The notes beneath the pieces were generated by a model, which was given only the letters and a program-made list of their open reading frames with translations, did not search any database and was not told the DNA's origin. Source: Pseudomonas mendocina (GTDB lineage: Bacteria; Pseudomonadota; Gammaproteobacteria; Pseudomonadales; Pseudomonadaceae). From it: a stretch of DNA of 64,000 bases. The position numbers and the translations under genes were made by a program. Below are positions 18,071-27,112 of this stretch, in pieces. The stretch lies in contig NZ_LR134290.1 of assembly GCF_900636545.1 (NCBI RefSeq), forward strand, positions 2,666,001 to 2,730,000, in the 5' to 3' direction. Within the stretch, counting starts at the first letter, position 1, and every line of letters starts with the position of its first letter.

Positions 18071-21000
18071 ATGAATTTCTCGCAATTCTTCATCCAGCGG
18101 CCGATCTTCGCTGCCGTGCTGTCGCTGCTGATCCTGATCGGCGGTGCCATCTCGCTGTTCCAGCTGCCCATCAGCGAGTACCCGGAAGTGGTGCCGCCGA
18201 CCGTAGTGGTGCGCGCCAACTTCCCCGGCGCCAACCCCAAGGTGATCGGTGAAACCGTCGCCTCACCGCTGGAACAGGCCATCGTCGGTGTCGAAGGCAT
18301 GCTCTACATGTCGTCGCAGTCGACCAACGACGGCAAGCTGACCCTGACCGTGACCTTCGCCCTCGGCACCGACCTGGACAACGCCCAGGTGCAGGTGCAG
18401 AACCGCGTCACCCGCACCATGCCGACCCTGCCCACCGAAGTGCAGCGCCTTGGCGTGACCGTGGACAAGGCCTCTCCGGACCTGACCATGGTGGTGCACC
18501 TGACCTCGCCAGACCAGCGCTATGACATGCTCTACCTGTCCAACTACGCCGCGCTCAACGTCAAGGACGAGCTGGCGCGCCTGGATGGTGTCGGCGACGT
18601 GCAACTGTTCGGCATGGGCAACTACTCGCTGCGCGTCTGGCTCGACCCGAACAAGGTAGCCTCGCGCGGGCTCACCGCCACCGATGTGGTCAACGCCATT
18701 CGTGAGCAGAACCGCCAGGTCGCCGCCGGTGCCCTCGGCGCGCCACCGGCCGATGCCGGCAACAGCTTCCAACTATCGATCAACACTCAGGGCCGCCTGG
18801 TCACCGAGGAAGAGTTCGAGAACATCATCATCCGCGTCGGCGACAACGGCGAGATCACCCGCCTGCGTGATATCGCGCGGGTCGAGTTGGGCTCCAACCA
18901 GTACGCCCTGCGCTCGCTGCTGAACAACCAGCCGGCCGTGGCCATGCCGGTATTCCAGCGCCCCGGCTCCAACGCCATCGCGCTTTCCGACTCGGTGCGC
19001 GAGCGCATGGCCGAGCTCAAGCAGAGCTTCCCACAGGGCATGGACTACGAAATCGTCTATGACCCGACCATCTTCGTCCGAGGCTCCATCGAGGCGGTGG
19101 TGCACACCCTGCTCGAAGCCATCGTGCTGGTGGTGTTGGTGGTGATCCTGTTCCTGCAGACCTGGCGCGCGTCGATCATCCCGCTGGCCGCCGTGCCGGT
19201 ATCGCTGATCGGCACCTTCGCGGTAATGCACCTGTTCGGCTTCTCACTCAATGCCCTGTCGCTGTTCGGCCTGGTATTGGCCATCGGTATCGTGGTGGAC
19301 GACGCCATCGTCGTGGTGGAGAACGTCGAGCGCAACATCGCCCTGGGCAAGACGCCGGTGGAAGCCACACGCCAGGCCATGAAGGAAGTGACCGGCCCAA
19401 TCGTCGCCACCGCGCTGGTGCTGTGCGCGGTATTCGTGCCGACCGCGTTCATCTCCGGCCTCACCGGGCAGTTCTACCAGCAGTTCGCACTGACCATCGC
19501 GATTTCCACGGTGATTTCCGCGGTCAACTCGCTGACCCTGTCGCCAGCCCTGTCGGCCATCCTGCTCAAGGACCATCACGCGCCGAAGGACCGCTTCTCG
19601 CGTGTACTCGACAAACTCTTCGGCGGCTGGCTGTTCGGCCCGTTCAACCGCATGTTCGACCGTGCCAGTAGTGGCTACGTCGGCACCGTGCGCCGCGTCC
19701 TGCGCGGCAGTAGCATCGCCATGCTGGTCTACGGCGGCCTGCTGGCACTCGGTTATCTGGGCTTTTCCAGCACCCCGACCGGCTTCGTACCGCAGCAGGA
19801 CAAGCAGTACCTGGTGGCCTTCGCCCAACTGCCGGACGCCGCAACCCTGGATCGTACCGAATCGGTGATCAAGCGCATGAGCGAGATCGCCGGCAAATAT
19901 CCGGGCGTGGAAAACACCGTGGCGTTCCCGGGCCTGTCGATCAACGGGTTCACCAACAGCCCGAACAGCGGCATCGTGTTCGTTGCACTGAAGGACTTCG
20001 ACCAGCGCAAGGACGATCACCTGTCCGCCAACGCCATTGCCGCGGAACTCAACGGCCAGTTCGGAGAGATTCAAGACGCCTATATCGCCATCTTCCCGCC
20101 ACCACCGGTACAGGGCCTGGGCACCATCGGCGGCTTCCGCCTGCAGGTTCAGGACCGTGGCAACCTGGGCTACGAAGAGCTGTATACGCAGACCCAGAAC
20201 ATTCTGGGCAAGGCCCGCCAGTTGCCGGAGCTGAACCCGATGTCGGTGTTCACCAGCTATCAGGTCAACGTGCCGCAGGTCGATGCCGCCATCGACCGTG
20301 AAAAGGCCAAGACCCATGGCGTAGCCATCAGCGACATCTTCGACACCCTGCAGGTGTACCTGGGCTCGCTGTATGCCAACGACTTCAACCGCTTCGGCCG
20401 CACCTACCAGGTCAACGTCCAGGCTGACCAGCAGTTCCGCCTGGAGCCGGAACAGATCGGCCAGCTCAAGGTGCGCAACAACCGTGGCGAGATGGTACCG
20501 CTGTCGACCTTCGTCAAGGTCGATGACAGCGCAGGCCCGGATCGGGTGATGCACTACAACGGCTTCCTCACTGCCGAGATCAACGGTGCCGCCGCGCCGG
20601 GCTACAGCTCGGGCCAGGCCGAAGCCGCCATCGCCAAGCTGCTGGAAGAAGAACTGCCAATCGGTATGACCTACGAGTGGACCGACCTGACCTACCAGCA
20701 GATTCTCGCCGGCAATACCGCGATCTTCATCTTCCCGCTCTGCGTGCTGCTGGCCTTCCTCGTGCTGGCTGCCCAGTACGAAAGCTGGAGTCTGCCGCTG
20801 GCGGTGATCCTGATCGTACCGACCGTACTGCTCGCCGCCATCACCGGCGTGATCATGGCCGGCATCGACAACAACATCTTCACCCAGATCGGCCTGATCG
20901 TACTGGTGGGCCTGGCCTGCAAGAACGCCATCCTGCTGGTGGAGTTCGCCAAGGACAAACAGGAAGAAGGCATGGATCGCGTCGCTGCCGTACTGGAAGC

Positions 21001-21250
21001 CTGCCGCCTGCGTCTGCGTCCGATCCTGATGACCTCCATCGCCTTCATCATGGGCGTGGTGCCGCTGGTGCTCTCCTCCGGTGCCGGCGCCGAGATGCGT
21101 CATGCCATGGGCGTGGCGGTGTTCTCCGGGATGATCGGCGTGACCTTCTTCGGCCTGCTGCTGACGCCGGTGTTCTATGTCCTGATCCGTGGCTTCGTGG
21201 AAAAACGCGAAGCCCGCAAAGCCGCCCGCCTGCAGGAGTCGCATGCATGA
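18071..21250 (+). CDS. mexF: MexF, RND efflux transporter
   Basis: A 1059-residue RND/HAE1 inner membrane pump, the same size class as P. aeruginosa MexF (1062). It opens with MNFSQFFIQRPIFAAVLSLLILIGG, followed by the first periplasmic loop, then helices 2-6. Helix 4 carries the proton-relay aspartates in GIVVDDAIVVVENVERN (about residues 405-420). The second half repeats this pattern, with a helix-10 lysine in LACKNAILLVEFAKDKQ (about 945-960). The stop overlaps the oprN start (ATGA), so the two are translationally coupled. It works with the adaptor MexE and channel OprN. Confidence 0.96.
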   Translation: MNFSQFFIQRPIFAAVLSLLILIGGAISLFQLPISEYPEVVPPTVVVRANFPGANPKVIGETVASPLEQAIVGVEGMLYMSSQSTNDGKLTLTVTFALGTDLDNAQVQVQNRVTRTMPTLPTEVQRLGVTVDKASPDLTMVVHLTSPDQRYDMLYLSNYAALNVKDELARLDGVGDVQLFGMGNYSLRVWLDPNKVASRGLTATDVVNAIREQNRQVAAGALGAPPADAGNSFQLSINTQGRLVTEEEFENIIIRVGDNGEITRLRDIARVELGSNQYALRSLLNNQPAVAMPVFQRPGSNAIALSDSVRERMAELKQSFPQGMDYEIVYDPTIFVRGSIEAVVHTLLEAIVLVVLVVILFLQTWRASIIPLAAVPVSLIGTFAVMHLFGFSLNALSLFGLVLAIGIVVDDAIVVVENVERNIALGKTPVEATRQAMKEVTGPIVATALVLCAVFVPTAFISGLTGQFYQQFALTIAISTVISAVNSLTLSPALSAILLKDHHAPKDRFSRVLDKLFGGWLFGPFNRMFDRASSGYVGTVRRVLRGSSIAMLVYGGLLALGYLGFSSTPTGFVPQQDKQYLVAFAQLPDAATLDRTESVIKRMSEIAGKYPGVENTVAFPGLSINGFTNSPNSGIVFVALKDFDQRKDDHLSANAIAAELNGQFGEIQDAYIAIFPPPPVQGLGTIGGFRLQVQDRGNLGYEELYTQTQNILGKARQLPELNPMSVFTSYQVNVPQVDAAIDREKAKTHGVAISDIFDTLQVYLGSLYANDFNRFGRTYQVNVQADQQFRLEPEQIGQLKVRNNRGEMVPLSTFVKVDDSAGPDRVMHYNGFLTAEINGAAAPGYSSGQAEAAIAKLLEEELPIGMTYEWTDLTYQQILAGNTAIFIFPLCVLLAFLVLAAQYESWSLPLAVILIVPTVLLAAITGVIMAGIDNNIFTQIGLIVLVGLACKNAILLVEFAKDKQEEGMDRVAAVLEACRLRLRPILMTSIAFIMGVVPLVLSSGAGAEMRHAMGVAVFSGMIGVTFFGLLLTPVFYVLIRGFVEKREARKAARLQESHA

Positions 21251-22635
21251 AAGCCTTTGTTCCCGCTCTCCTGACCCTGGCGCTATCGGCCTGCGCCGTC
21301 GGCCCGGACTACCGAGCACCTGCTACCGACCCCGCGCGCATCGCCGCGCTGGAGGCGGCCGACTACGACCGCAGCCGGTTCGAAGCCGCCTGGTGGCAGC
21401 AGTTCGACGACCCAACGCTGAACCAGCTGGTGCAGCGCTCGTTGCAGGACAACCGCGAGCTGCGCGTGGCGTTCAACCGCCTGCGTGCGGCACGTGCCAT
21501 TCGCGATGACGTTGCCAACGACCGCCTGCCCACCGTCACCAGCCGCGCCAGCGGCGAGTTCGGCAAGGCTCAGCAGCCCCCGACCACGGACCAGCGCGTT
21601 CGTCAGGAGCGCTACGACCTGGGCCTGGACATGGCCTGGGAAGTGGATCTGTTCGGTCGCATCCAGCGGCAGTTGGAAGCCAGCGAGGCGCGCATCGAAG
21701 TGGCCGAGGCCGACTACTACCAGTTGCAGGTCAGCCTGATTGCCGAACTGGTCGATGCCTACGGCACCCTGCGCGGCGCGCAACTGCGTGAAAGCATCGC
21801 CCGCGAGAACCTGAAGAACCAGCAGGACTCCCGCGCCATCACCGAGCAGTTGCGCGATGCCGGTGTCGGCACCGAGCTCGATGTGTTGCGCGCCGATGCC
21901 CGACTGGCGGCAACCGAAGCCAGCCTGCCGCAACTGCAGGCGCAACAGGTACGTGCACAGAATCGTATCGCCACTCTGCTCGGCCAACGCCCGGAGCAGC
22001 TGCAGGTTGACCTGGCGCCGCGGCCTTTGCCGGTGATCGCCAAGGCGCTGCCGATCGGCAATCCGGCCGAACTGCTGCGGCGGCGTCCGGATATCCAGGC
22101 GGCCGAACGGCAGCTGGCAGCCGCTACCGCCGACGTGGGTGTGGCGACGGCAGACCTGTTCCCACGGGTGAGTCTGTCCGGTTTTCTCGGCTTCACCGCT
22201 GGTCGTGGCTCGCAACTGGGCGCCTCGGCAGCTCGCGCCTGGGGCGTAGCACCGAGCATCAGCTGGGCGGCCTTCGATCTGGGTAGCGTTCGTGCTCGTC
22301 TGCGTGGCGCCGAAGCGCAAGCTGACGGCGCCCTGGCACAGTACGAACAGCAAGTGCTGTTGGCGCTGGAGGAATCGGAAAACGCCTTCAGCGATTACGC
22401 CAAGCGCCAGCAACGCCTGGTTTCCCTGGTACGCCAGGCCGAAGCCAGCCGCGCTGCTGCCGATCAGGCCGCGATTCGCTATCGCGAAGGTACGGTGGAC
22501 TTTCTCGTGCTGCTGGACGCCGAGCGCGAGCGCCTGGCTGCCGAGGATGCACAAGCGTCTGCCGAGACCGAGCTGTACAGCGGCATCGTCGCGATCTACA
22601 AGGCGCTCGGCGGTGGTTGGCAGCCGCAGGCCTGA
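21247..22635 (+). CDS. oprN: OprN, outer membrane channel of MexEF-OprN
   Basis: A 462-residue TolC-superfamily (OEP) outer membrane lipoprotein. The signal ends in LSACAVGPDYRAP, the standard lipobox and post-lipobox motif, with Cys at about residue 17. Two OEP repeats follow (about 60-245 and 270-450), rich in coiled-coil heptads. It forms the trimeric exit duct for MexEF. It is translationally coupled to mexF by a four-base overlap and followed by a strong terminator at 22675. Slightly shorter than P. aeruginosa OprN (472). Confidence 0.95.
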   Translation: MKAFVPALLTLALSACAVGPDYRAPATDPARIAALEAADYDRSRFEAAWWQQFDDPTLNQLVQRSLQDNRELRVAFNRLRAARAIRDDVANDRLPTVTSRASGEFGKAQQPPTTDQRVRQERYDLGLDMAWEVDLFGRIQRQLEASEARIEVAEADYYQLQVSLIAELVDAYGTLRGAQLRESIARENLKNQQDSRAITEQLRDAGVGTELDVLRADARLAATEASLPQLQAQQVRAQNRIATLLGQRPEQLQVDLAPRPLPVIAKALPIGNPAELLRRRPDIQAAERQLAAATADVGVATADLFPRVSLSGFLGFTAGRGSQLGASAARAWGVAPSISWAAFDLGSVRARLRGAEAQADGALAQYEQQVLLALEESENAFSDYAKRQQRLVSLVRQAEASRAAADQAAIRYREGTVDFLVLLDAERERLAAEDAQASAETELYSGIVAIYKALGGGWQPQA

Positions 22636-22674
22636 AACGACTCTCCCCCGGTCGGCAGCTAGCCGACCTTCCTC

Positions 22675-22706
22675 AGCCCCTGGGCGGATGCTCCGGGGCT
22701 TTTTTA
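22675..22706 (+). terminator. Intrinsic terminator of mexEF-oprN
   Basis: AGCCCC and GGGGCT pair around a 14-base loop and are followed by a run of T residues to 22705. It lies 40 bases after oprN and abuts the 3' end of the convergent GGDEF gene. Confidence 0.85.
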
Positions 22707-24560
22707 TGCCTGGCCGTCACACGCCACGCGATTGCGACCCTGGCTCTTGGCCCGGTACAGCGCCGCATCGGCCCGTTGCAGAAGCGCCTGCGCCGGGCTT
22801 TCGGCGTCGAGCGGCATCAAGGCGATGCCCACGCTGATCGTGACGTACCCCAAAGGCGAACGCTCGTGTGGCAGTGCCAATGCTTCGACCGCTCTCACCA
22901 GTTTCTCCGCCATGCTCTGTGCACCGGCGAGCCCGGTCGAAGGCGCGAGAAAGACGAACTCCTCACCGCCATAGCGCGCCACCAGGTCGGTGGAGCGACT
23001 GATGGTTGCGGCCAGGGTGTGCGCAATCTGCTGCAGGCAGCTATCGCCAGCGGGATGGCCGTAATGGTCGTTGTAGGCCTTGAACCAGTCGACATCCAGC
23101 ACGGCCAGGGCCAACGGCTCGCCGACACGCTGAGCGCGCTTGCATTCCTTGGCTAGGACTTCGTCGAAATGCCGGCGGTTGGCGATGCCCGTCAGGGCAT
23201 CGGTCAGGCTGAGCATCTCCAGGCGGCTGTTGAGTACCTGCAGCTCTTCGGTACGCACCGCAACGCGCTGCTCCAGCTCACGCTCGGAATGCTGCAGGGT
23301 TTCCACCAGTTGTTCCTGGGCTTGTAGCAATCTGGCCTGAGCCTGCAGTTTTTCCTGACGCATGACGTTGATGCGGTCGGCCAATGCGAAGGCCAGCAAC
23401 AGCATCTCCAGTGACGAACCGATCTGTAGGCCGTCTTCCGTAAAAGCGTTGGTCGGCAAGATGCCCAGGGCACGCAGGGTCGTGGTGGCGCCACCGAGAA
23501 TCAGCAGGCCGAATGCAGCCAGGAAGAAGTAGGCGCTGCGCTGCCGCTTGAGGGCGCAGGCCAGCCCTACCCCCATCATCACGAAGGCGGTCAGTAAATA
23601 GGCCACGATGGCCACGCGTGACACCTGCGGCAACGCAACGGCGTAGATCAGCGGGGAAACTAGGTAGAGGGCCACCAATGCCAGCAAACCGCGGTCGACC
23701 CGCGGCAACAGGCGTGTAGTCTGCAGCATGCTGCGCATGAACAGCAACATCCCGCTCAGCGCCAGCGATGCGCCTGAGTAATACGCCACGTTGGAGTTGA
23801 GCGGCAGGCCGAACAACGTCCAGTCCGGCGCCATGCCGTTCTTGATCGTCAAGGTGCAAACGGCGCACAACACGAAGGTCACGTAGAGCAGGTAGATGCG
23901 TTCGCGCAGGGCGATGAACAGCATCAGGTTAAACAGGATCATGGCAATGGCGATCCCCATGTAACCGGCACGCGCCATGTAGTCTTCGCGCTCGTAGGCA
24001 TGGAACGCCTGCTCCGACCAGAGCTGTAACGGCACCAGCAGACCGATGCTCGACTCGACCCGCAGGTACACCACCTGCTGCGAGTGTGCAGCCAGGTGCA
24101 GCGGGAAGACGAAGTTGCGATTGTCGTAGGCCTTGCCGCCCTGCGGCCGGTCAGCCCCGGTGAACCAGGCGCGATAGCCGCCCTGCTCGTCCGGCAGATA
24201 GACATCGACCAGGGATATGCGTGGATTGTCGACCACCAGCAAACGGGTCACGGACTCGGCGCTGGAATTGCCGACGTCCAGACGAAACCAATAGGCCGAG
24301 CGGGTAAAACCGAGGGCGAAAGACGCGCTGCTGGCCTGTTCATAACGAAATGGCCCGGCCATTTCGGCGGAACGGATATCTTCCAATGCCAACGTCCGCG
24401 AGGTGTCTTCCAGTAATCCGACATGGGTCGTCAACGACAGGGGTTGCTGACTCGGTTGTGCGATATCGAGTTGGCGACTATCTGCCCATATCGGCGATGA
24501 AAGCAGCAACAGGCCCAGCAAAAGCCAGGAAGAGAGCCGAAGACGGTGATGGGCGTTCAT
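22704..24560 (-). CDS. Membrane diguanylate cyclase with 7TMR-DISM sensor
   Basis: A 618-residue membrane signalling protein that should make cyclic di-GMP. A signal peptide ends near residue 26. A periplasmic 7TMR-DISMED2 domain (about 40-180), a seven-helix 7TMR-DISM domain (about 195-395), a coiled coil (about 395-450) and a GGDEF domain (about 452-615) follow. The active site is GGEEF at 531-535. The inhibitory I-site RSTD lies at 522-525, five residues before it, so product inhibition is expected. No EAL domain is present. It converges on oprN and stands alone. The ligand of the sensor is unknown; carbohydrate-like molecules are proposed for DISMED2. Confidence 0.93.
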   Translation of the reverse strand: MNAHHRLRLSSWLLLGLLLLSSPIWADSRQLDIAQPSQQPLSLTTHVGLLEDTSRTLALEDIRSAEMAGPFRYEQASSASFALGFTRSAYWFRLDVGNSSAESVTRLLVVDNPRISLVDVYLPDEQGGYRAWFTGADRPQGGKAYDNRNFVFPLHLAAHSQQVVYLRVESSIGLLVPLQLWSEQAFHAYEREDYMARAGYMGIAIAMILFNLMLFIALRERIYLLYVTFVLCAVCTLTIKNGMAPDWTLFGLPLNSNVAYYSGASLALSGMLLFMRSMLQTTRLLPRVDRGLLALVALYLVSPLIYAVALPQVSRVAIVAYLLTAFVMMGVGLACALKRQRSAYFFLAAFGLLILGGATTTLRALGILPTNAFTEDGLQIGSSLEMLLLAFALADRINVMRQEKLQAQARLLQAQEQLVETLQHSERELEQRVAVRTEELQVLNSRLEMLSLTDALTGIANRRHFDEVLAKECKRAQRVGEPLALAVLDVDWFKAYNDHYGHPAGDSCLQQIAHTLAATISRSTDLVARYGGEEFVFLAPSTGLAGAQSMAEKLVRAVEALALPHERSPLGYVTISVGIALMPLDAESPAQALLQRADAALYRAKSQGRNRVACDGQA

Positions 24561-24575
24561 TGGCAGATATCGACT

Positions 24576-24593
24576 GGGGCTCGGACGAGCCCC
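24576..24593. terminator. GC-rich hairpin between MAPEG and GGDEF genes
   Basis: GGGGCTC and GAGCCCC pair around GGAC. The hairpin is downstream of the MAPEG stop and upstream of the GGDEF start on the minus strand. No T tract follows, so it may be a weak terminator or a leader structure of the GGDEF mRNA. Confidence 0.35.
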
Positions 24594-24652
24594 GGCTCGC
24601 GCGTGATCACGGGGAGCCAGAGTCTACAAGACAAATTCTGGCGGCGGCAAAA

Positions 24653-25075
24653 TCACAGCAAGGCGATACCGATCAATACGGCCAGAACGAGGAGGCAGGC
24701 TAACGCCACGAAATATGAAAGCGTCCGCCAGGGTTGCCAGCCGCCCAGGTACATCAGCGTATGCGCGACACGCGCGCCCGTGAAAGTGGCGAATGCCACG
24801 CTGGTCGTTTCAATCGGCGTCTGCAGCGCCACGGCAAGAGCGCCGAGCATGAAGAACAAGGGAATGTTCTCCAGATCGTTCATCCAGGCCTTGGCTGCCC
24901 GCTGTACCTGCGGCATGTCCTGCGCGTGTACCGCGCGGCCGAAGAAGGTGGCGTCCTCGAGGTTGGCGAACGCCCGATACCTGAGGCGGAAATATCCCTG
25001 GTAGCAGGAGATCGCCAGCATCTTCAGAAAAAGCGCCAGCACGCACAGGCTGTAAAGATGCAAGAGATCGTTCAC
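24653..25075 (-). CDS. MAPEG-family membrane protein
   Basis: A 140-residue protein with four membrane helices and the MAPEG signature (AFANLEDATFFGRAVHAQDMPQVQRAAKAWMNDLENIPLF; Arg and Asn-Glu-Asn-like contacts). MAPEG proteins of this kind include glutathione-dependent microsomal-type enzymes; the bacterial role is mostly unknown. The start is GTG at 25075, overlapping the TGA of the upstream DUF2834 gene (GTGA), because the conserved sequence begins there and no ATG fits. Translational coupling to DUF2834 is therefore likely. Confidence 0.82.
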   Translation of the reverse strand: MNDLLHLYSLCVLALFLKMLAISCYQGYFRLRYRAFANLEDATFFGRAVHAQDMPQVQRAAKAWMNDLENIPLFFMLGALAVALQTPIETTSVAFATFTGARVAHTLMYLGGWQPWRTLSYFVALACLLVLAVLIGIALL

Positions 25076-25398
25076 GCCTGCGTCTCGCTCAGTCGCTCGC
25101 GGCAGAAACCTTCGACCACGAGATACAACAGCGGGCCAATCGAGACGAAGACGGCGGTAAGCAGCAGGTACGGCAAGATCGAGAACAGCGAACGCCCCTT
25201 CGCGCGGGCATCCCGGTATATCCAGATGCAGGCCATGCTGCCGAGCAGATAAAGGTCGATGACCACTTGCGCCGTATCGGGACGGGACATCAGCTCCAGA
25301 CCGAAGGCTATCAGCGACTGTTCGGCAATCGCCATGCTCCAGGCTGTATAGGCAGAAAATGCCAGCAAGGCGACGAGGGCGAGGTAAGGCTTGTTCAT
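25072..25398 (-). CDS. DUF2834-like membrane protein
   Basis: A 108-residue protein with three hydrophobic segments (about residues 6-28, 45-62 and 72-98). The pattern, with ELMSRPDTAQVVIDLYLLGSM and RSLFSILPYLLLTAVFVSIGPLLYLV, resembles DUF2834, whose function is unknown. It is the first gene of a two-gene unit with the MAPEG gene and is divergent from an XRE/MmyB regulator. A perfect palindrome at 25455-25471 lies 57 bases upstream of its start and may be the operator. Confidence 0.7.
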   Translation of the reverse strand: MNKPYLALVALLAFSAYTAWSMAIAEQSLIAFGLELMSRPDTAQVVIDLYLLGSMACIWIYRDARAKGRSLFSILPYLLLTAVFVSIGPLLYLVVEGFCRERLSETQA

Positions 25399-25454
25399 GC
25401 GCGGCTCCTGATCGATGACCCGCGCAAGTTAGTGCTATCGTCGCCGCTGACTCA

Positions 25455-25471
25455 ATGACCTGTGAGGTCAT
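25455..25471. promoter_or_regulatory. Perfect palindrome between DUF2834 and XRE/MmyB genes
   Basis: ATGACCT and AGGTCAT are separated by GTG. The site sits in the middle of the 108-base divergent promoter region, 35 bases before the regulator start. It is a good candidate operator for the XRE/MmyB regulator and would serve both arms. Confidence 0.6.
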
Positions 25472-25506
25472 AGACACCCCCTCACCCGCACGATCAGAGT
25501 TTGCGT

Positions 25507-26322
25507 ATGAATGCCCGCCTGTCGCCTCGCCCCACCACCGTTGCCACGGCCGGACTGCAACTGCGTCAGCTACGCCGCCAGGCCAGCCTCAGCCAACTCG
25601 AACTGGCATTGCTCACCGGCGTTTCCCAGCGCCACCTCAGTTGCATCGAAACCGGCCGTGCCAAACCAAGCCCCGCTACCCTGCATGCCCTGTTGATGGC
25701 ACTGGAGGCGCCGCTGGAACAATGCAACAGCGTGTTCCTGGCTGCCGGTTATGCGCCGCGGTATGGTACGTCGCCGCTCACCTCTCCTTCGCTGGAGGCC
25801 ATTCGTGGCGCCATCGGCCATGTCCTGCAGGCCAATAACCCGGCTCCGGCGATCGTGCTGGGCAGCCAGTGGCAGGTACTGGCTGCCAATGCCAGCACGG
25901 CCGCGCTATTTGGGCTGCTGGGGCTACCTGCGAACACGACCGATGAGCTGAATCTGCTGGTCACTCTGCTGCAGCCGGGAGGCCTCGGCGACCATCTGCT
26001 CAATGCCGAAGAAATCCGCACCGTCGCCTGGCAACGCGCCTCCCGCGAAGCGCTGGAAAATCGGGAGCTGGCCACGCTGCTGACTAGCCTGCCGACACCA
26101 TCCGGGCCGGCGTCGCTGAGCAACGAATTCCCGCCACTGGTGATGACGCGCATCGACTCGCCTGAAGGGGAGCTGAGTTTTCTATCCACCTTTACGACTT
26201 TCGGCATGCCGCTGGACATCACCGTGGCTTCGCTGCGCATCGAACACCTGATCCCGGCCGACCCACTCACCTGGCAGGTCATGACCCGGGCCTATGAACG
26301 TTCGCTGGTAACGCCGTCATGA
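25507..26322 (+). CDS. XRE-family regulator with MmyB-like ligand-binding domain
   Basis: A 271-residue regulator. The helix-turn-helix lies at about residues 17-70 (LRQLRRQASLSQLELALLTG; then VSQRHLSCIETGRAKPS). The C-terminal MmyB-like domain (about 90-260) is a PAS-like fold shown to bind fatty-acid-type ligands in some relatives. A TTG start six bases earlier is possible, but ATG at 25507 is preferred. The stop overlaps the start of the AadA-like gene by four bases (ATGA), so the two are co-translated. It is divergent from DUF2834-MAPEG and probably controls both units. Confidence 0.85.
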   Translation: MNARLSPRPTTVATAGLQLRQLRRQASLSQLELALLTGVSQRHLSCIETGRAKPSPATLHALLMALEAPLEQCNSVFLAAGYAPRYGTSPLTSPSLEAIRGAIGHVLQANNPAPAIVLGSQWQVLAANASTAALFGLLGLPANTTDELNLLVTLLQPGGLGDHLLNAEEIRTVAWQRASREALENRELATLLTSLPTPSGPASLSNEFPPLVMTRIDSPEGELSFLSTFTTFGMPLDITVASLRIEHLIPADPLTWQVMTRAYERSLVTPS

Positions 26323-27083
26323 ATGCACAGATCAGCGCCGCCCTCGCCCTTCTGCAGCAGCACCTGGGCGATGACCTGCTGGCCGTACACCTCTATGGTT
26401 CAGCCGTGGCCGGTGGCCTCAAGCCTGGCAGTGATCTTGACCTGCTGGTAATGGTCGGTACGCCGCTGAGCGATGCCGTGCGCCACAGCCTGATGCGGGC
26501 ACTGCTGAACATTTCCGCCTGGCCAGCCACCGAATACCTGCGACCACTGGAGGTTACGGTGTTGAACCGAGACGCCGTGCTGCCCTGGCGCTACCCCGCG
26601 AAGCGCGAGATGCAATTTGGTGAATGGCTGCGCGACGATCTGAACGCGGGCCGCATCGAACCGGCTGTTACCGACCACGACCTGGCGATTCTCATCAGCA
26701 AGGCCCGCCAGCACAGCATCTGTCTGTTCGGCCCAGCGGCAACAGAGTTGTACGAACCAGTGCCCGAAGCCGATCTGCTCCGTGCACTGCACGATACCGT
26801 CGCACAATGGAATCAACCGGACGATTGGCTGGGAGATGAGTGCAGCGTAGTACTGGCCCTGGCCCGCATCTGGCTGACACTGAGCACTGGCGAGATCGCG
26901 GCCAAGGATGTAGCAGCCGATTGGCTACTGGAGCGCCTGCCAGCTGAACATCGACCTGTGCTGCAAGCTGCGCGGAACATCTACCTGGGCACGGGCGAAG
27001 ATGATCTGGCCCAGTACCCACGGGCACTGGCAGGCTTCATCGACTACGCACGCCTGCAAATCGAACGGCTACGCACGAGTTAA
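26319..27083 (+). CDS. AadA-like aminoglycoside nucleotidyltransferase, ANT(3'')-type
   Basis: A 254-residue nucleotidyltransferase that matches the AadA family closely over its whole length. Motifs include VHLYGSAVAGGLKPGSDLDL with metal-binding Asp39 and Asp41, the likely catalytic base Glu78 in RPLEVTVL, PWRYPAKREMQFGEW, and KDVAADWLLERLPAEH near the C-terminus. AadA enzymes adenylylate streptomycin and spectinomycin. Integron aadA genes are cassettes with attC sites; none was seen here, and base composition is like the neighbours, so it is a chromosomal homologue. It is co-translated with an XRE/MmyB regulator. Whether it gives resistance is not shown by sequence. Confidence 0.88.
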   Translation: MNAQISAALALLQQHLGDDLLAVHLYGSAVAGGLKPGSDLDLLVMVGTPLSDAVRHSLMRALLNISAWPATEYLRPLEVTVLNRDAVLPWRYPAKREMQFGEWLRDDLNAGRIEPAVTDHDLAILISKARQHSICLFGPAATELYEPVPEADLLRALHDTVAQWNQPDDWLGDECSVVLALARIWLTLSTGEIAAKDVAADWLLERLPAEHRPVLQAARNIYLGTGEDDLAQYPRALAGFIDYARLQIERLRTS

Positions 27084-27112
27084 CCGGCCTTGACCCCTTT
27101 GTGGAGACATCC

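Noticed and set aside
19244..21319. Long minus-strand frame opposite mexF (691 codons)
   Set aside because: The translation is His/Gln/Gly-rich, typical of antisense to high-GC genes; mexF is fully supported on the plus strand.
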